Source: Ruminococcus_G sp964621905
Lineage (GTDB): Bacteria; Bacillota; Clostridia; Lachnospirales; Lachnospiraceae
Reading direction: 5' to 3'
DNA: 64,000 nucleotides
Assembly (NCBI GenBank): GCA_964621905.1
Contig: CAZUNG010000002.1
Span: 186,001-250,000, forward strand
Below are positions 25,439 through 34,156 of the stretch, piece by piece. Position 1 is the stretch's first letter, and every line of letters begins with the position of its first letter. The notes beneath the pieces were generated by a model. It saw only the letters and a list, made by a program, of their open reading frames with translations. It had not been told where the DNA came from and ran no database searches. A program made the position numbers and the translations under genes.

Positions 25439-26722
25439 TTACACTCTGCTTTCGAAATATTGTTTCACGACGTTAAGCGTCTGGTCGATGACCGTTTCCG
25501 TATGCGCATTGGAGATAAACATTGCCTCAAACTGGGACGGTCCCAGATGAATCCCGTGCTCCAGCATGAACCGGAAGTAATCGGCAAACGCTTCCGTATC
25601 GGATGTCTTTGCTGTTTCATAATTATAGACATCATCTTCCGTAAAATACAGACATCCAAGTGAGGCTGTGTGATTCAGCTTCTGGTGTCTGCCATAGGTT
25701 TTCAGCAATCCCCGGATTCCTCCGAACAGCCGCTCTCCCATCGCCGCCATATGACTGTAAATATCCGGATTCTCTCTCAATAACTTCAGCTGCGTAAGTC
25801 CCGCCGCCATTGCCACCGGATTCCCGGAAAGTGTCCCCGCCTGATAAACAGGGCCGACCGGCGCAACCTGTTCCATGATCTCTTTCCGGCCGCCGTAAGC
25901 ACCGACCGGCATCCCCGCTCCGATGATTTTTCCGTAAGTCACAAGATCCGCCTGAATACCAAAATACTCCTGCGCCCCGCCAAATGCCAGACGAAATCCC
26001 GTGATCACCTCATCAAAGATGAGAAGCGCGCCGTGCTTATGGCAGAGCGTTTGCAGTTCCTGCAAAAATTCTGTTTTTGGCAGAACCACTCCCATATTGG
26101 CAGCGACTGCCTCCACAATGACAGCTGCAACCTGACCGTCAAATTCCGCCAAGATTTCCTTTACACTGTCAATATCATTATAAACAGCCGTCAGCGTATC
26201 CTGCGTGCATCCAGCCGGAACTCCCGCACTGTCCGGAATCCCCGCCGTCATCACCCCGGAACCTGCTTTTACCAGCATCGCATCACAGTGCCCGTGATAA
26301 CAGCCTGCAAATTTCACAATTTTATTTCTTCCGGTATATCCTCTTGCCACACGGATCGCACTCATGACAGCCTCCGTTCCGGAATTCACCATACGCACCA
26401 TATCTACGGAAGGGATGTTTTTACAGATATACTCGGCCATCTCCACTTCAATCTCCGTCGCCGCTCCGAAGCTCAGTCCATCCATCGCAGTCTTTGTCAC
26501 TGCCTCCAGCACTGCCGGGTGGTTATGCCCTAGGATCATCGGTCCCCAGGAACCGATATAATCAATATACTGGCTGCCATCTGCATCTGTAACATAAGGT
26601 CCGCTGGCCTGCCGGATAAAACGCGGGGTCATACCGACGGAACCATATGCCCTCACCGGACTGTTGACCCCGCCCGGAATACACTGCACCGCTCTCTGAA
26701 ATAGCGTCTCTGACTTCGTCAT
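25439..26722 (-). CDS. hemL: glutamate-1-semialdehyde 2,1-aminomutase
   Basis: A PLP enzyme of the class III aminotransferase fold that turns glutamate 1-semialdehyde into 5-aminolevulinate. The 427-residue protein carries the PLP-binding lysine K265 in LVTYGKIIGAGMPVGAYGG, the SGTEAVMSAIRVARG phosphate-binding region, and IFDEVITGFR. Length is normal. Its ATG overlaps the hemB stop (TAATG), giving translational coupling. With HemA it forms the C5 route to tetrapyrroles. Confidence 0.96.
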   Translation of the reverse strand: MTKSETLFQRAVQCIPGGVNSPVRAYGSVGMTPRFIRQASGPYVTDADGSQYIDYIGSWGPMILGHNHPAVLEAVTKTAMDGLSFGAATEIEVEMAEYICKNIPSVDMVRMVNSGTEAVMSAIRVARGYTGRNKIVKFAGCYHGHCDAMLVKAGSGVMTAGIPDSAGVPAGCTQDTLTAVYNDIDSVKEILAEFDGQVAAVIVEAVAANMGVVLPKTEFLQELQTLCHKHGALLIFDEVITGFRLAFGGAQEYFGIQADLVTYGKIIGAGMPVGAYGGRKEIMEQVAPVGPVYQAGTLSGNPVAMAAGLTQLKLLRENPDIYSHMAAMGERLFGGIRGLLKTYGRHQKLNHTASLGCLYFTEDDVYNYETAKTSDTEAFADYFRFMLEHGIHLGPSQFEAMFISNAHTETVIDQTLNVVKQYFESRV

Positions 26723-27705
26723 TATCCGATTCTCCCTTCATCCATGCATTTTGCCAGTTCTTTTGCGTAGTACGTAAGGTAAATCTGAGCCCCTGCACGA
26801 TATGCACTCACTGCCATTTCACACATGATACGTTCTTCATCGATCCAGTCCATGTTCGCAGCCGCTTTTACCATCGCATACTCTCCGCTGACACTGTATG
26901 CCGCCACCGGAACATTGGTGGCCTCTTTCACTCTGGTTACCAGATCCAGGTAGGACATCGCGGGTTTTACCATAATGATATCCGCACCTTCCTCCACATC
27001 CATAAGCGCCTCCTTGATGCCCTCACGTGAATTATGAGGATCCATCTGATAGGATTTACGATCGCCGAATGACGGAGCAGACCCTGCGGCATCGCGGAAT
27101 GGTCCGTAAAATGCTGACGCATATTTTACCGCGTACGACATGATGGGGGTTTCCTTATATCCGTTCGCATCAAGAATCTGACGAATGGCCGCAACCCTTC
27201 CGTCCATCATATCGGAAGGTGCCACCATATCCGCCCCCGCCTGCACGTGGGACAGTGCCGTTTTGCTTAGTAATTCCAATGTGGCATCATTTTCCACATC
27301 GTGACCGCACAGTACCCCGCAATGTCCGTGTGAAGTATATTCACACATGCAGACATCTGTAATGTAATAGAGATCCGGGAACTGTTTTCTCGCTTCACGA
27401 AGCGCACGCTGCACAATGCCATCCTCGGCATACGCCTGGCTGCCCGCCTCGTCCTTATGCTCCGGAATCCCAAACAGCATGACATTCGACACGCCGGCTT
27501 TTGATAAGCGTTCCAGTTCGTACGGCAGCCTGTCCACACTGTAGCGGTACTGTCCTTGCATTGACGGTATTTCTTCCTCAATGTTCTCACCGTCCATTGC
27601 AAACAGCGGATAAATCAGAGATGACTTATCCATTCTTGTTTCACGCACCATTCTTCTGATGGTCTCTCCTCCGCGAAGTCTTCTCGGTCTTTTTGTCAGT
27701 TCCAT
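26722..27705 (-). CDS. hemB: porphobilinogen synthase (delta-aminolevulinic acid dehydratase)
   Basis: Joins two 5-aminolevulinate molecules into porphobilinogen. The 327-residue protein has both active-site lysines (SYAVKYASAFYGPFRDAAGS and IIMVKPAMSYLD) and the cysteine-rich metal loop DVCMCEYTSHGHCG with three cysteines, which indicates a zinc-dependent enzyme. It lies 16 bases after the cobA-hemD gene in the hem operon. Confidence 0.97.
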   Translation of the reverse strand: MELTKRPRRLRGGETIRRMVRETRMDKSSLIYPLFAMDGENIEEEIPSMQGQYRYSVDRLPYELERLSKAGVSNVMLFGIPEHKDEAGSQAYAEDGIVQRALREARKQFPDLYYITDVCMCEYTSHGHCGVLCGHDVENDATLELLSKTALSHVQAGADMVAPSDMMDGRVAAIRQILDANGYKETPIMSYAVKYASAFYGPFRDAAGSAPSFGDRKSYQMDPHNSREGIKEALMDVEEGADIIMVKPAMSYLDLVTRVKEATNVPVAAYSVSGEYAMVKAAANMDWIDEERIMCEMAVSAYRAGAQIYLTYYAKELAKCMDEGRIG

Positions 27706-27721
27706 GTTCCTCTCTCCTTCT

Positions 27722-29239
27722 TTATTTTTGTCCCCTGGTATCGTACATTTTGATTACCAGTTCAACGACACTGTCAATGGTCGCTTTTTCTGCCATATAT
27801 GTTTTCATGCCGTAAGTATCGGCGGCAGCTTTTGTCTGCTTTCCGATACAGGCTGCCGTCACGTTCGTATAATCAAGACCCGGCGTTGCCTCCACAAATC
27901 CGCGCACTGTTGATGCGCTTGTAAATACTGCACAGTCAATCTCACGCTTCATAAATTTTCCCGTCTCATCCACCACCGACTGCTGTATATACCTGGTATC
28001 ATACGTTGCAATATCATCCACCTTCAGGTCCTGTCTCTCAGAAAGCGCCTGAATGATTTCCTGGTTTCCGATCGATGCACGCGGAATCAGTATATTAGCA
28101 TCCTTTTCACATGTCCTGGCCATCATTTTGCCGAGCGATGCCCCGTCGTACACTTCCGGAACAAGATCGGCAAATAATCCATGTTTTTTCAGCTCTTTTT
28201 TTGTGCCTTCACCGATCGCTGCGATTTTTGCGCCGGCCATCTTACGAATATCAACCGAACACTTCTCCATCTCTTCAAAAAACACGCGCACGCCGGTCGG
28301 GCTGGTAAATGCGATCCACTGGTATTCATCCAGTTTCTGAAGACTTATATGCAGTGCCTCATTTTCCCGGACCGCCGAAGTTGCAATCGCAGGAAGTTCC
28401 AGAACCTCAGCCCCCCGCATCCGCAGTTTTTCCGACATCTTTGAAATCAGATCCCGCGGTCTCGTCACCAGTATCTTTCTGCCTGCAAGCGGCAGTTTTT
28501 CATACCAGGCAAAACGTTCGGAAAGCTCACATACTTTTCCGACCACAATGATCGCCGGTGTTTCGATTCCCTGCCGTTTTACCTCTTCCTCAAGGGTTGA
28601 GACAGTGGCTACGATACGCTTTTGTCCGGCTGTTGTCCCCTTTTGCAGGATCGCAGCAGGCATAGAAGGTTCCATCCCGGATTCCATCAGGTTCCTGCAG
28701 ATATCCGGCAGAGCAGTTACGCCCATCAGAAATACCAGTGTGCCTTTTGTCTCCACAAGTGCTTTAAAATTGATGTTGTATTCCTCTCCCGCCTTTTTAT
28801 GGCCGGTGATAATATGCATGGAAGAACAGTAGTCCCGATGCGTCACCGGGATTCCGTTATACGCCGGAACGGCCATCGGCGAGGTCACCCCCGGCACCAC
28901 TTCATAGGGAATGTTTTCATCACTTAAAAGTTCCAGTTCTTCACCGCCGCGTCCAAACAAAAACGGATCTCCGCCCTTCAGGCGCACAACACGGTATCCC
29001 TTTTTCGCTTCCTCAAGCAATACCTGGTTGATCTGCTCCTGAGGCATCGTATGGTTGCCTGCGCGCTTCCCGACATCGATTGTGCGCGCAGTATCCGGGA
29101 TCATGGCAAGTACACCGTCCCCTACAAGACTGTCATACACCACAACTTCTGCCTCACTCAGTACTTTCTGTCCTTTTAATGTAAATAATCCGATATCTCC
29201 GGGGCCGGCGCCAACCAGCCAAACTTTACCTGTCTGCAT
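27722..29239 (-). CDS. cobA-hemD: fused uroporphyrinogen-III C-methyltransferase and uroporphyrinogen-III synthase
   Basis: A 505-residue two-domain enzyme. Residues 1-245 are a SAM-dependent methyltransferase with VGAGPGDIGLFTLKG, VVRLKGGDPFLFGRGGEE and VPGVTS, which makes precorrin-2 from uroporphyrinogen III. Residues about 255-500 are HemD-like (ILVTRPRDLISKMSEKLRMRGAE, then AFTSPTGVRVFF and FTSASTVRGFVE), which closes hydroxymethylbilane to uroporphyrinogen III. The fusion is common in Clostridia and channels the intermediate directly to precorrin-2. It starts eight bases after the hemC stop. With no hemE or later heme genes here, the operon points to corrinoid or siroheme synthesis. Confidence 0.95.
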   Translation of the reverse strand: MQTGKVWLVGAGPGDIGLFTLKGQKVLSEAEVVVYDSLVGDGVLAMIPDTARTIDVGKRAGNHTMPQEQINQVLLEEAKKGYRVVRLKGGDPFLFGRGGEELELLSDENIPYEVVPGVTSPMAVPAYNGIPVTHRDYCSSMHIITGHKKAGEEYNINFKALVETKGTLVFLMGVTALPDICRNLMESGMEPSMPAAILQKGTTAGQKRIVATVSTLEEEVKRQGIETPAIIVVGKVCELSERFAWYEKLPLAGRKILVTRPRDLISKMSEKLRMRGAEVLELPAIATSAVRENEALHISLQKLDEYQWIAFTSPTGVRVFFEEMEKCSVDIRKMAGAKIAAIGEGTKKELKKHGLFADLVPEVYDGASLGKMMARTCEKDANILIPRASIGNQEIIQALSERQDLKVDDIATYDTRYIQQSVVDETGKFMKREIDCAVFTSASTVRGFVEATPGLDYTNVTAACIGKQTKAAADTYGMKTYMAEKATIDSVVELVIKMYDTRGQK

Positions 29240-29247
29240 GTCTTTTC

Positions 29248-30147
29248 CTACCCTTCCAGCTTTTCTTTTAATTCCCTGGCAAGTGCCGTGCCGATCGCCT
29301 CTGCGTCCGCTGCCGCTCCCTGCCTGCTGCCTTTGATATATTCCCCTGTCTCCTCTTTATAATAGAGCCCTGTCAGGCAAATCGTCTCACCGCTTATAAC
29401 CGCATGTGCAGCTACCGGTGAAGAGCATCCTCCGTTCAGATACCGCACAAACGCCCGTTCTGCAAGTGCCGCATACGTCCCGTTCTGGTCAGCGAAACCC
29501 TTCAGAAAGGAGTAATCCACACCGGCTCTGCCCTGCAGCGCCAGAATTCCCTGACCGGCAGAAGGAATGATTTCCTCCGGTTCAAAATAACGGCTGATTC
29601 GCTCTGCAAGTCCAAGCCGTTTCAGACCTGCTGCCGCCAGAACGAGCGCCGAATACTCTCCGCTGTCCAGTTTGGCGAGCCGGGTAATCACGTTTCCGCG
29701 CACACTTTTAAATTCAGCCTGCGGAAACAGTTCCCGCAGCTGAAGAATTCTTCTCAGGCTTGAACACCCGACCGGTTTAGAAAAATCAATGTCCTCCGCA
29801 CCTTTGGGAAGTACCAGAACATCTCTTGGATCCTCCCTTTTTGAAAATGCCACTACCGGAAGCTCATCCATCACCTCCATCGGCATATCCTTTAAACTAT
29901 GTACGGAAAGATCACTTCGTCCGTCAAGCAAGGCCTTGTCCAGCTCTTTCACAAACAGACCCTTCCCCCCCACTTTGTCAAGCGTTCGGTCCAGAATGAT
30001 GTCGCCTGTCGTTTTCATCGTCAACAGTGTAACTTCTGTTTCCGGACATGTTTGTTTGATATACGAGATCACCATCTCACTTTGAACAACCGCGAGCTTA
30101 CTCTCCCGGCTTCCAATACAAAATTTTTCTGGTGCTGCCATAGTCAT
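29248..30147 (-). CDS. hemC: porphobilinogen deaminase (hydroxymethylbilane synthase)
   Basis: Polymerises four porphobilinogens into hydroxymethylbilane using a dipyrromethane cofactor bound to C241 in YLNGGCSSPVAAHA. The N-terminal motif IGSRESKLAVVQSEMV and the SVHSLKDMP loop are present, and the length of 299 residues is usual. Its start overlaps the previous gene's stop by four bases (ATGA). The N-terminus offers two ATGs two codons apart; the outer one is used. Confidence 0.96.
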   Translation of the reverse strand: MTMAAPEKFCIGSRESKLAVVQSEMVISYIKQTCPETEVTLLTMKTTGDIILDRTLDKVGGKGLFVKELDKALLDGRSDLSVHSLKDMPMEVMDELPVVAFSKREDPRDVLVLPKGAEDIDFSKPVGCSSLRRILQLRELFPQAEFKSVRGNVITRLAKLDSGEYSALVLAAAGLKRLGLAERISRYFEPEEIIPSAGQGILALQGRAGVDYSFLKGFADQNGTYAALAERAFVRYLNGGCSSPVAAHAVISGETICLTGLYYKEETGEYIKGSRQGAAADAEAIGTALARELKEKLEG

Positions 30148-30626
30148 TCATCCTCCTGTATCATATCATCAAGCGCTTTTTCAATCGCCTGCCTGGCACG
30201 CTTTGCTCTGCTGTGATCGCTGCCTCCTGCATTGATCCCCGCCACCAGAACATCCCTTTTTACAATCCCCGGGAAATGAAAATCACATTTTGTCCGGTCA
30301 CTGATCACGTTCACAAGGATTCCCAGACATTTACATACGCTGTAAATCTCATCATTCAGCTTTGGATCATTGGTACCCGCGATCACAATATCGGCCCCGT
30401 AGAGATCTTCCCTCTCATACCTCTTTTGACGAATCTGTATTCTTCCCGTTTTCGCCAGTTCCAGTACCCTGCCATCAAACTGTGGTGCGACAACCGTAAG
30501 ATTTTCTGTGAACTCAGCCAGCGTCAGAATTCTGCGCGATGCGATCTTTCCGGCACCTATCACAACTGTTTGTTTACCTGATATGTCAACAAACAGTGGA
30601 AAATATGCCTGCCCATTATTCTTCAT
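30144..30626 (-). CDS. precorrin-2 dehydrogenase (CysG/Met8-type N-terminal domain)
   Basis: An NAD-dependent enzyme expected to oxidise precorrin-2 to sirohydrochlorin, the substrate of CbiK. The Rossmann motif VVIGAGKIASRRILTLAEF and the family segments (VIAGTNDPKLNDEIYSVCK, then DRTKCDFHFPGIV) are clear. At 160 residues it lacks most of the C-terminal dimerisation/ferrochelatase region of CysG or Met8 (about 200 residues or more), so it is likely only a dehydrogenase. ATG at 30626 has GGAAAA nearby; a GTG at 30650 is an alternative. It overlaps the end of hemA by 11 bases. Confidence 0.9.
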   Translation of the reverse strand: MKNNGQAYFPLFVDISGKQTVVIGAGKIASRRILTLAEFTENLTVVAPQFDGRVLELAKTGRIQIRQKRYEREDLYGADIVIAGTNDPKLNDEIYSVCKCLGILVNVISDRTKCDFHFPGIVKRDVLVAGINAGGSDHSRAKRARQAIEKALDDMIQEDE

Positions 30627-31848
30627 ACAACTTTTCCAACCCTTCCACACAGGCTAAAAATGTTTCTTTTTCCAGAGAGTCTCTAAGACCGAAGATCATT
30701 TTGCCAACCACTTTTCCAGCCGCCATTTCGATGGAACCGCGCAGTGATTCCCGCTCCTTATCCTCGAGCGGCAGCTTTCCCAGAATTTTATGTATCCGCA
30801 GCTCCAGATCCGTAACTGCCTCCTCCTGAATTTCCTGTATCCGCGGGATCAGATCTCTTCCGTCATACCAGTCATAGAATTCCCTCTGCTGCTCCAGAAG
30901 AATCGCCTCCGCCTGGTCAAAAGAATCTTTCAGATAGTCCCCGACCGCAGTGATCTGAAAATCATCGATATCATAAAGGGTCACATGCTCCATCTCACCG
31001 ATTGAAGGTTCGATGTCTCTCGGCACAGCAAGATCGATGAATACAATATCCTGCATAAGCTCCGTCTCCTCGAGCAGTTCCCGCGTCAATGTGTAGTTCG
31101 GGCTCGCGGTCGCACTGACCACCACATGGCATTTTGGAAGCATTTCCATACGTTCACCGTAATTGATACGGGCACAGCCCTTCGGGATCGTTACCATACC
31201 ACTCCGGTACTGCCGCACCGTTACCGTCACCATAGCCCCTGCTTTCTGCATCGTCTGTGCGGCAAGTTTCCCCATCTCACCATTTCCGATCACCATGCAT
31301 GTCTTGCCGTTCATCTCAAATCCCTGTTCTTTCAGCATGGAAACCGCACGGTCCATCGCCGTAACATTTGCCCGGGAAAACGTGACGTCCGTTTTTACTT
31401 TTTTTGCAGCTGTCACCGCCATGCGGAACAATACTTCAAGGACACTGTCTGTCATATAGTTTTCACGCGCAAGTGACAATGCATCTTTTACCTGAGTAAT
31501 GATCTGATCCTCTCCAAGGATCTGGGACTTCAGCCCGCATGTTAAATGGAACAGGTGATTCACCGCTTCTTTTCCCTCACGCATGACAAAATATTGGCCG
31601 AACTGTGTCGGGTCCACCTCTTTGATGATGCACAGTTCTTCCACCAGGGAACCTTCCCATTCTTCTTCCACACTGGCCCAGATTTCCATACGGTTGCAAG
31701 TTGAAAGTATGATACATCCCAGGATACCATTCCGGCTTTTCAGCTGTTCCATGGCTGCCGCTGCATTCTTCTTTGTAAAAGAGAATAATGCCCGGACATC
31801 CACGGATGCCTTGTTATGATCGATACCCACCATACAAATACTCATCAT
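30616..31848 (-). CDS. hemA: glutamyl-tRNA reductase
   Basis: NADPH-dependent reduction of glutamyl-tRNA to glutamate 1-semialdehyde, the first committed tetrapyrrole step. The catalytic cysteine is C51 in IILSTCNRMEIW; the NADPH motif VIGNGEMGKLAAQTMQKAGA (with Asn in place of one Gly) and the C-terminal dimerisation helices are present. Length (410) is normal. GGAGG lies five bases before ATG 31848. It is first of the hem operon and diverges from cbiM. Confidence 0.95.
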   Translation of the reverse strand: MMSICMVGIDHNKASVDVRALFSFTKKNAAAAMEQLKSRNGILGCIILSTCNRMEIWASVEEEWEGSLVEELCIIKEVDPTQFGQYFVMREGKEAVNHLFHLTCGLKSQILGEDQIITQVKDALSLARENYMTDSVLEVLFRMAVTAAKKVKTDVTFSRANVTAMDRAVSMLKEQGFEMNGKTCMVIGNGEMGKLAAQTMQKAGAMVTVTVRQYRSGMVTIPKGCARINYGERMEMLPKCHVVVSATASPNYTLTRELLEETELMQDIVFIDLAVPRDIEPSIGEMEHVTLYDIDDFQITAVGDYLKDSFDQAEAILLEQQREFYDWYDGRDLIPRIQEIQEEAVTDLELRIHKILGKLPLEDKERESLRGSIEMAAGKVVGKMIFGLRDSLEKETFLACVEGLEKLYEE

Positions 31849-31875
31849 TTGTTCCTCCAGAATTTATTCCTCCTC

Positions 31876-31904
31876 ATCATAGCACATACTTTTGAAAATG
31901 CAAA
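31876..31904 (-). promoter_or_regulatory. promoter of the hem operon
   Basis: TTTGCA (31899-31904) and TATGAT (31876-31881) on the minus strand, 17 bases apart, only about 28 bases before the hemA ATG, which implies a very short leader. No riboswitch fits between them. Confidence 0.5.
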
Positions 31905-31934
31905 ATCTATTTTCTATTTTTTAAAAAATTCTAT

Positions 31935-31963
31935 TTGACATTATCCTGACTACGCGATAAAAT
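31935..31963 (+). promoter_or_regulatory. promoter of the cbiM-cbiN-cbiK unit
   Basis: TTGACA (31935-31940) and TAAAAT (31958-31963) with a 17-base spacer, just upstream of the cobalamin riboswitch. The gap between hemA and cbiM (31849-32291) holds both divergent promoters and this leader. Confidence 0.8.
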
Positions 31964-31983
31964 TTATCATAGAATTGAATGTG

Positions 31984-32152
31984 AAGTGGAGCCTGCGTAT
32001 TTCTCCGCAGGGTAAGAGGAAAGTGAGTGCAAATCTCACACGGTCCCGCCGCTGTAATGGAAGAACTGCATCTTATGATGTCACTGGTGATTACACTGGG
32101 AAGGCAAGGTGCAGTGATGACTCCTGAGTCAGAAAGCCTGCCCTTCATATGC
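31984..32152 (+). ncRNA. cobalamin riboswitch aptamer upstream of cbiM
   Basis: The leader contains the usual cobalamin aptamer landmarks in order: AAGTGGAGCC near 31984, GTGAGTGCAAATCTCACACGG around 32023-32043, the B12-box-like CCCGCCGCTGTAATGG around 32045-32060, and GACTCCTGAGTCAGAAAGCCTGCCC at about 32119-32143. It is expected to bind a cobamide and lower expression of the cobalt transporter and chelatase when the coenzyme is plentiful. The switch output is the terminator at 32225-32274. Confidence 0.9.
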
Positions 32153-32224
32153 GATTTACACTCCGGTTACGAACGATGGCCCGGTGTAAAGAAACGGCAA
32201 ATTCATTTATGCTGCCGTTTCGTT

Positions 32225-32274
32225 ACGCCTGTCTATGTGAAGTGGGATTCCTTAGATACGGCGTTTATTTTTTT
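32225..32274 (+). terminator. riboswitch terminator before cbiM
   Basis: ACGCCTGTCTA pairs with TAGATA-C-GGCGT (one bulge and a G-T pair) and is followed by a T-rich run (32264-32274). Its left arm (ACGCC, 32225-32229) can instead pair with GGTG upstream (see findings), forming an antiterminator. It lies 17 bases before the cbiM ATG. Confidence 0.8.
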
Positions 32275-32291
32275 AGAGAAAGGGGAAAATT

Positions 32292-33044
32292 ATGACAAAA
32301 TCACAAAGAAAAATCGTTTTGATCGCGGCAGTTTTTGCACTCTCATTTGGAATCCTGCCGGCTGCAAACGCAATGCACATTATGGAGGGATACCTCCCGG
32401 CTAAATTTTGTATCGCCTGGGGTGTTGTCTGTATACCGTTCTTAGTTGCAGGCTTCTTCTCCATCAAGAAAACACTTTCGGGAAACCGGAAACTGATTAT
32501 GATCCTGGCTATGGTGGGTGCATACGCATTCGTTCTGTCCTCACTGAAGATACCGTCTGTTACGGGAAGCTGTTCCCACATGACAGGAACCGGCCTCGGT
32601 GCCATCTTATTTGGTCCTGCTGCGGTCAGCATCGTCGGACTGATCGTCCTGGTTTTCCAGGCCATCCTGCTCGCGCACGGAGGTCTTACAACGCTTGGCG
32701 CAAATACTTTTTCCATGGCAATTGCCGGTCCTCTGGTATCCTATGGAATCTACAAACTTTGCAATAAACTGAAAGTACCGAAGCTCGTGTCTGTATTTCT
32801 GGCAGCGTGCCTCGGGGATCTTTTTACATATGTGATCACCAGTATCCAGCTGGCCATCGCTTATCCTTCCGCAGACGGCGGATTTGGTGCTTCCCTCGGG
32901 AAATTCCTGGCTATCTTCGCGGCAACTCAGGTTCCGCTCGCTATCATCGAGGGTATCCTGACTGCTATCGTTATTATCGGTCTGGAATCTTATGCTAAGT
33001 CTGAGCTCACAGATCTTGGATTTTTAAAAGGGAGGAACGCATAA
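32292..33044 (+). CDS. cbiM: cobalt ECF transporter S component CbiM
   Basis: The metal-binding membrane subunit of the CbiMNQO cobalt importer. The N-terminus shows a signal-like segment ending AANAMHIMEGYLPAKFC; the MHIMEG motif with its His binds Co2+ in the family and becomes the mature N-terminus after cleavage. Six or seven membrane helices follow, with GTGLGAILFGPAA and GGLTTLGANTFSMAIAGP conserved. Length 250 is normal. GGGG lies before ATG. It overlaps cbiN by one base. Confidence 0.97.
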   Translation: MTKSQRKIVLIAAVFALSFGILPAANAMHIMEGYLPAKFCIAWGVVCIPFLVAGFFSIKKTLSGNRKLIMILAMVGAYAFVLSSLKIPSVTGSCSHMTGTGLGAILFGPAAVSIVGLIVLVFQAILLAHGGLTTLGANTFSMAIAGPLVSYGIYKLCNKLKVPKLVSVFLAACLGDLFTYVITSIQLAIAYPSADGGFGASLGKFLAIFAATQVPLAIIEGILTAIVIIGLESYAKSELTDLGFLKGRNA

Positions 33045-33337
33045 TGACTAAAAACACAAAAACCGTACTGATACTTCTGCTGCTTGTTGTTGTGATTGCA
33101 GTGGTACCGCTTTTTCTGAGAAAAGGTGCTGAATTCGGAGGAGCTGACGGCGCTGCCTCTGATATGATTGAAGAAATTAATCCTGATTATGAAACCTGGG
33201 CCGATCCTATCATGGAACCTGCAAGCGGAGAGATTGAAAGCCTTCTCTTCTGCCTTCAGGCAGGTCTTGGCGCCGGAGTCTTCGGCTTTGTCATGGGCCG
33301 TCTGGTAGAACGTAAGAAAAAAGAAGATAAAAAATAG
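33044..33337 (+). CDS. cbiN: cobalt transporter accessory subunit CbiN
   Basis: A 97-residue protein with two membrane helices (about residues 7-25 and 70-85) and an outside loop containing GADGAASDMIEEINPDY, the CbiN signature. It helps load cobalt onto CbiM. Gene start overlaps the cbiM stop by one base. The expected next genes cbiQ and cbiO are absent; cbiK follows instead. Confidence 0.95.
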   Translation: MTKNTKTVLILLLLVVVIAVVPLFLRKGAEFGGADGAASDMIEEINPDYETWADPIMEPASGEIESLLFCLQAGLGAGVFGFVMGRLVERKKKEDKK

Positions 33338-33351
33338 GAGGAACTCGCCCC

Positions 33352-34143
33352 ATGTCGGACGCATCCAAAAAAGCAATCCTGGTTGTCAGCTTTGGCACCA
33401 GTTTTGCACAGACGAGAGAAAAAACAATTGACGCTATCGAAAAGGAGATTGCTGCCGCTTATCCTGACTATCAGATTTACCGTGCCTGGACCAGTAAAAT
33501 GATCATGGCAAAACTGTTAAAACGTGATGGTATCAAAATCCTGAATGTCAGAGAGGCAATGGAGCAAATGCGCAATGACGGTATCACAGATGTCATCGTT
33601 CAGCCGACTCATGTGATCAATGGTATCGAAAATGATCTGATGACGGAGGATGCAATGATGTATCAGTCCTCCTTCTCATCCATCACTTTCGGTAATCCGC
33701 TGCTCACAACCGAGGAGGATAATCATCGTGTCGTCCACACCATCGCAGCACACTTTTCGCATCTCCGTGATGACCACGAAGCTCTCGTACTGATGGGGCA
33801 CGGCACGACACATTTTTCCAATTCCATCTATGCGGCGCTGAACTTCAAATTCCAGGATGAAGGCTTTTCCAATATTTTCCTTGGAACTGTGGAGGCATAT
33901 CCGACGATGGATTCCCTGCTCAAGGCTGTCAAGAAAACCCGGGCAACAAAAGTCATCCTGGCACCGTTTATGATCGTGGCAGGTGACCATGCCACGAATG
34001 ACATGGCAAGCGAGGAAGAAGATTCCTGGTATACACAGTTTAAAAACGCAGGTTTTGAGGTGGAATGTGTGCTGAAAGGCTTAGGGGAATACCCCGAGAT
34101 TCGATCCCTGTTTGTGGATCATATCCGCGCAGTAATCGACTGA
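33352..34143 (+). CDS. cbiK: sirohydrochlorin cobaltochelatase CbiK
   Basis: Inserts Co2+ into sirohydrochlorin (or precorrin-2), the entry step of the anaerobic corrin route. The 263-residue protein has the CbiK/HemH fold with catalytic H150 (LMGHGTTHF) and H213 (VAGDHATND) and the N-terminal VSFGTSFAQTREKTI. No signal peptide, so it works in the cytoplasm. It follows cbiN by 14 bases, so cobalt import and insertion are made together under the riboswitch. It ends the plus-strand unit at a long hairpin. Confidence 0.96.
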   Translation: MSDASKKAILVVSFGTSFAQTREKTIDAIEKEIAAAYPDYQIYRAWTSKMIMAKLLKRDGIKILNVREAMEQMRNDGITDVIVQPTHVINGIENDLMTEDAMMYQSSFSSITFGNPLLTTEEDNHRVVHTIAAHFSHLRDDHEALVLMGHGTTHFSNSIYAALNFKFQDEGFSNIFLGTVEAYPTMDSLLKAVKKTRATKVILAPFMIVAGDHATNDMASEEEDSWYTQFKNAGFEVECVLKGLGEYPEIRSLFVDHIRAVID

Positions 34144-34156
34144 TCCGGAACAGAAC

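Noticed and set aside
32027..32404. A 125-residue open frame starting in the riboswitch
   Set aside because: It covers the conserved cobalamin aptamer and terminator and runs out of frame into cbiM.
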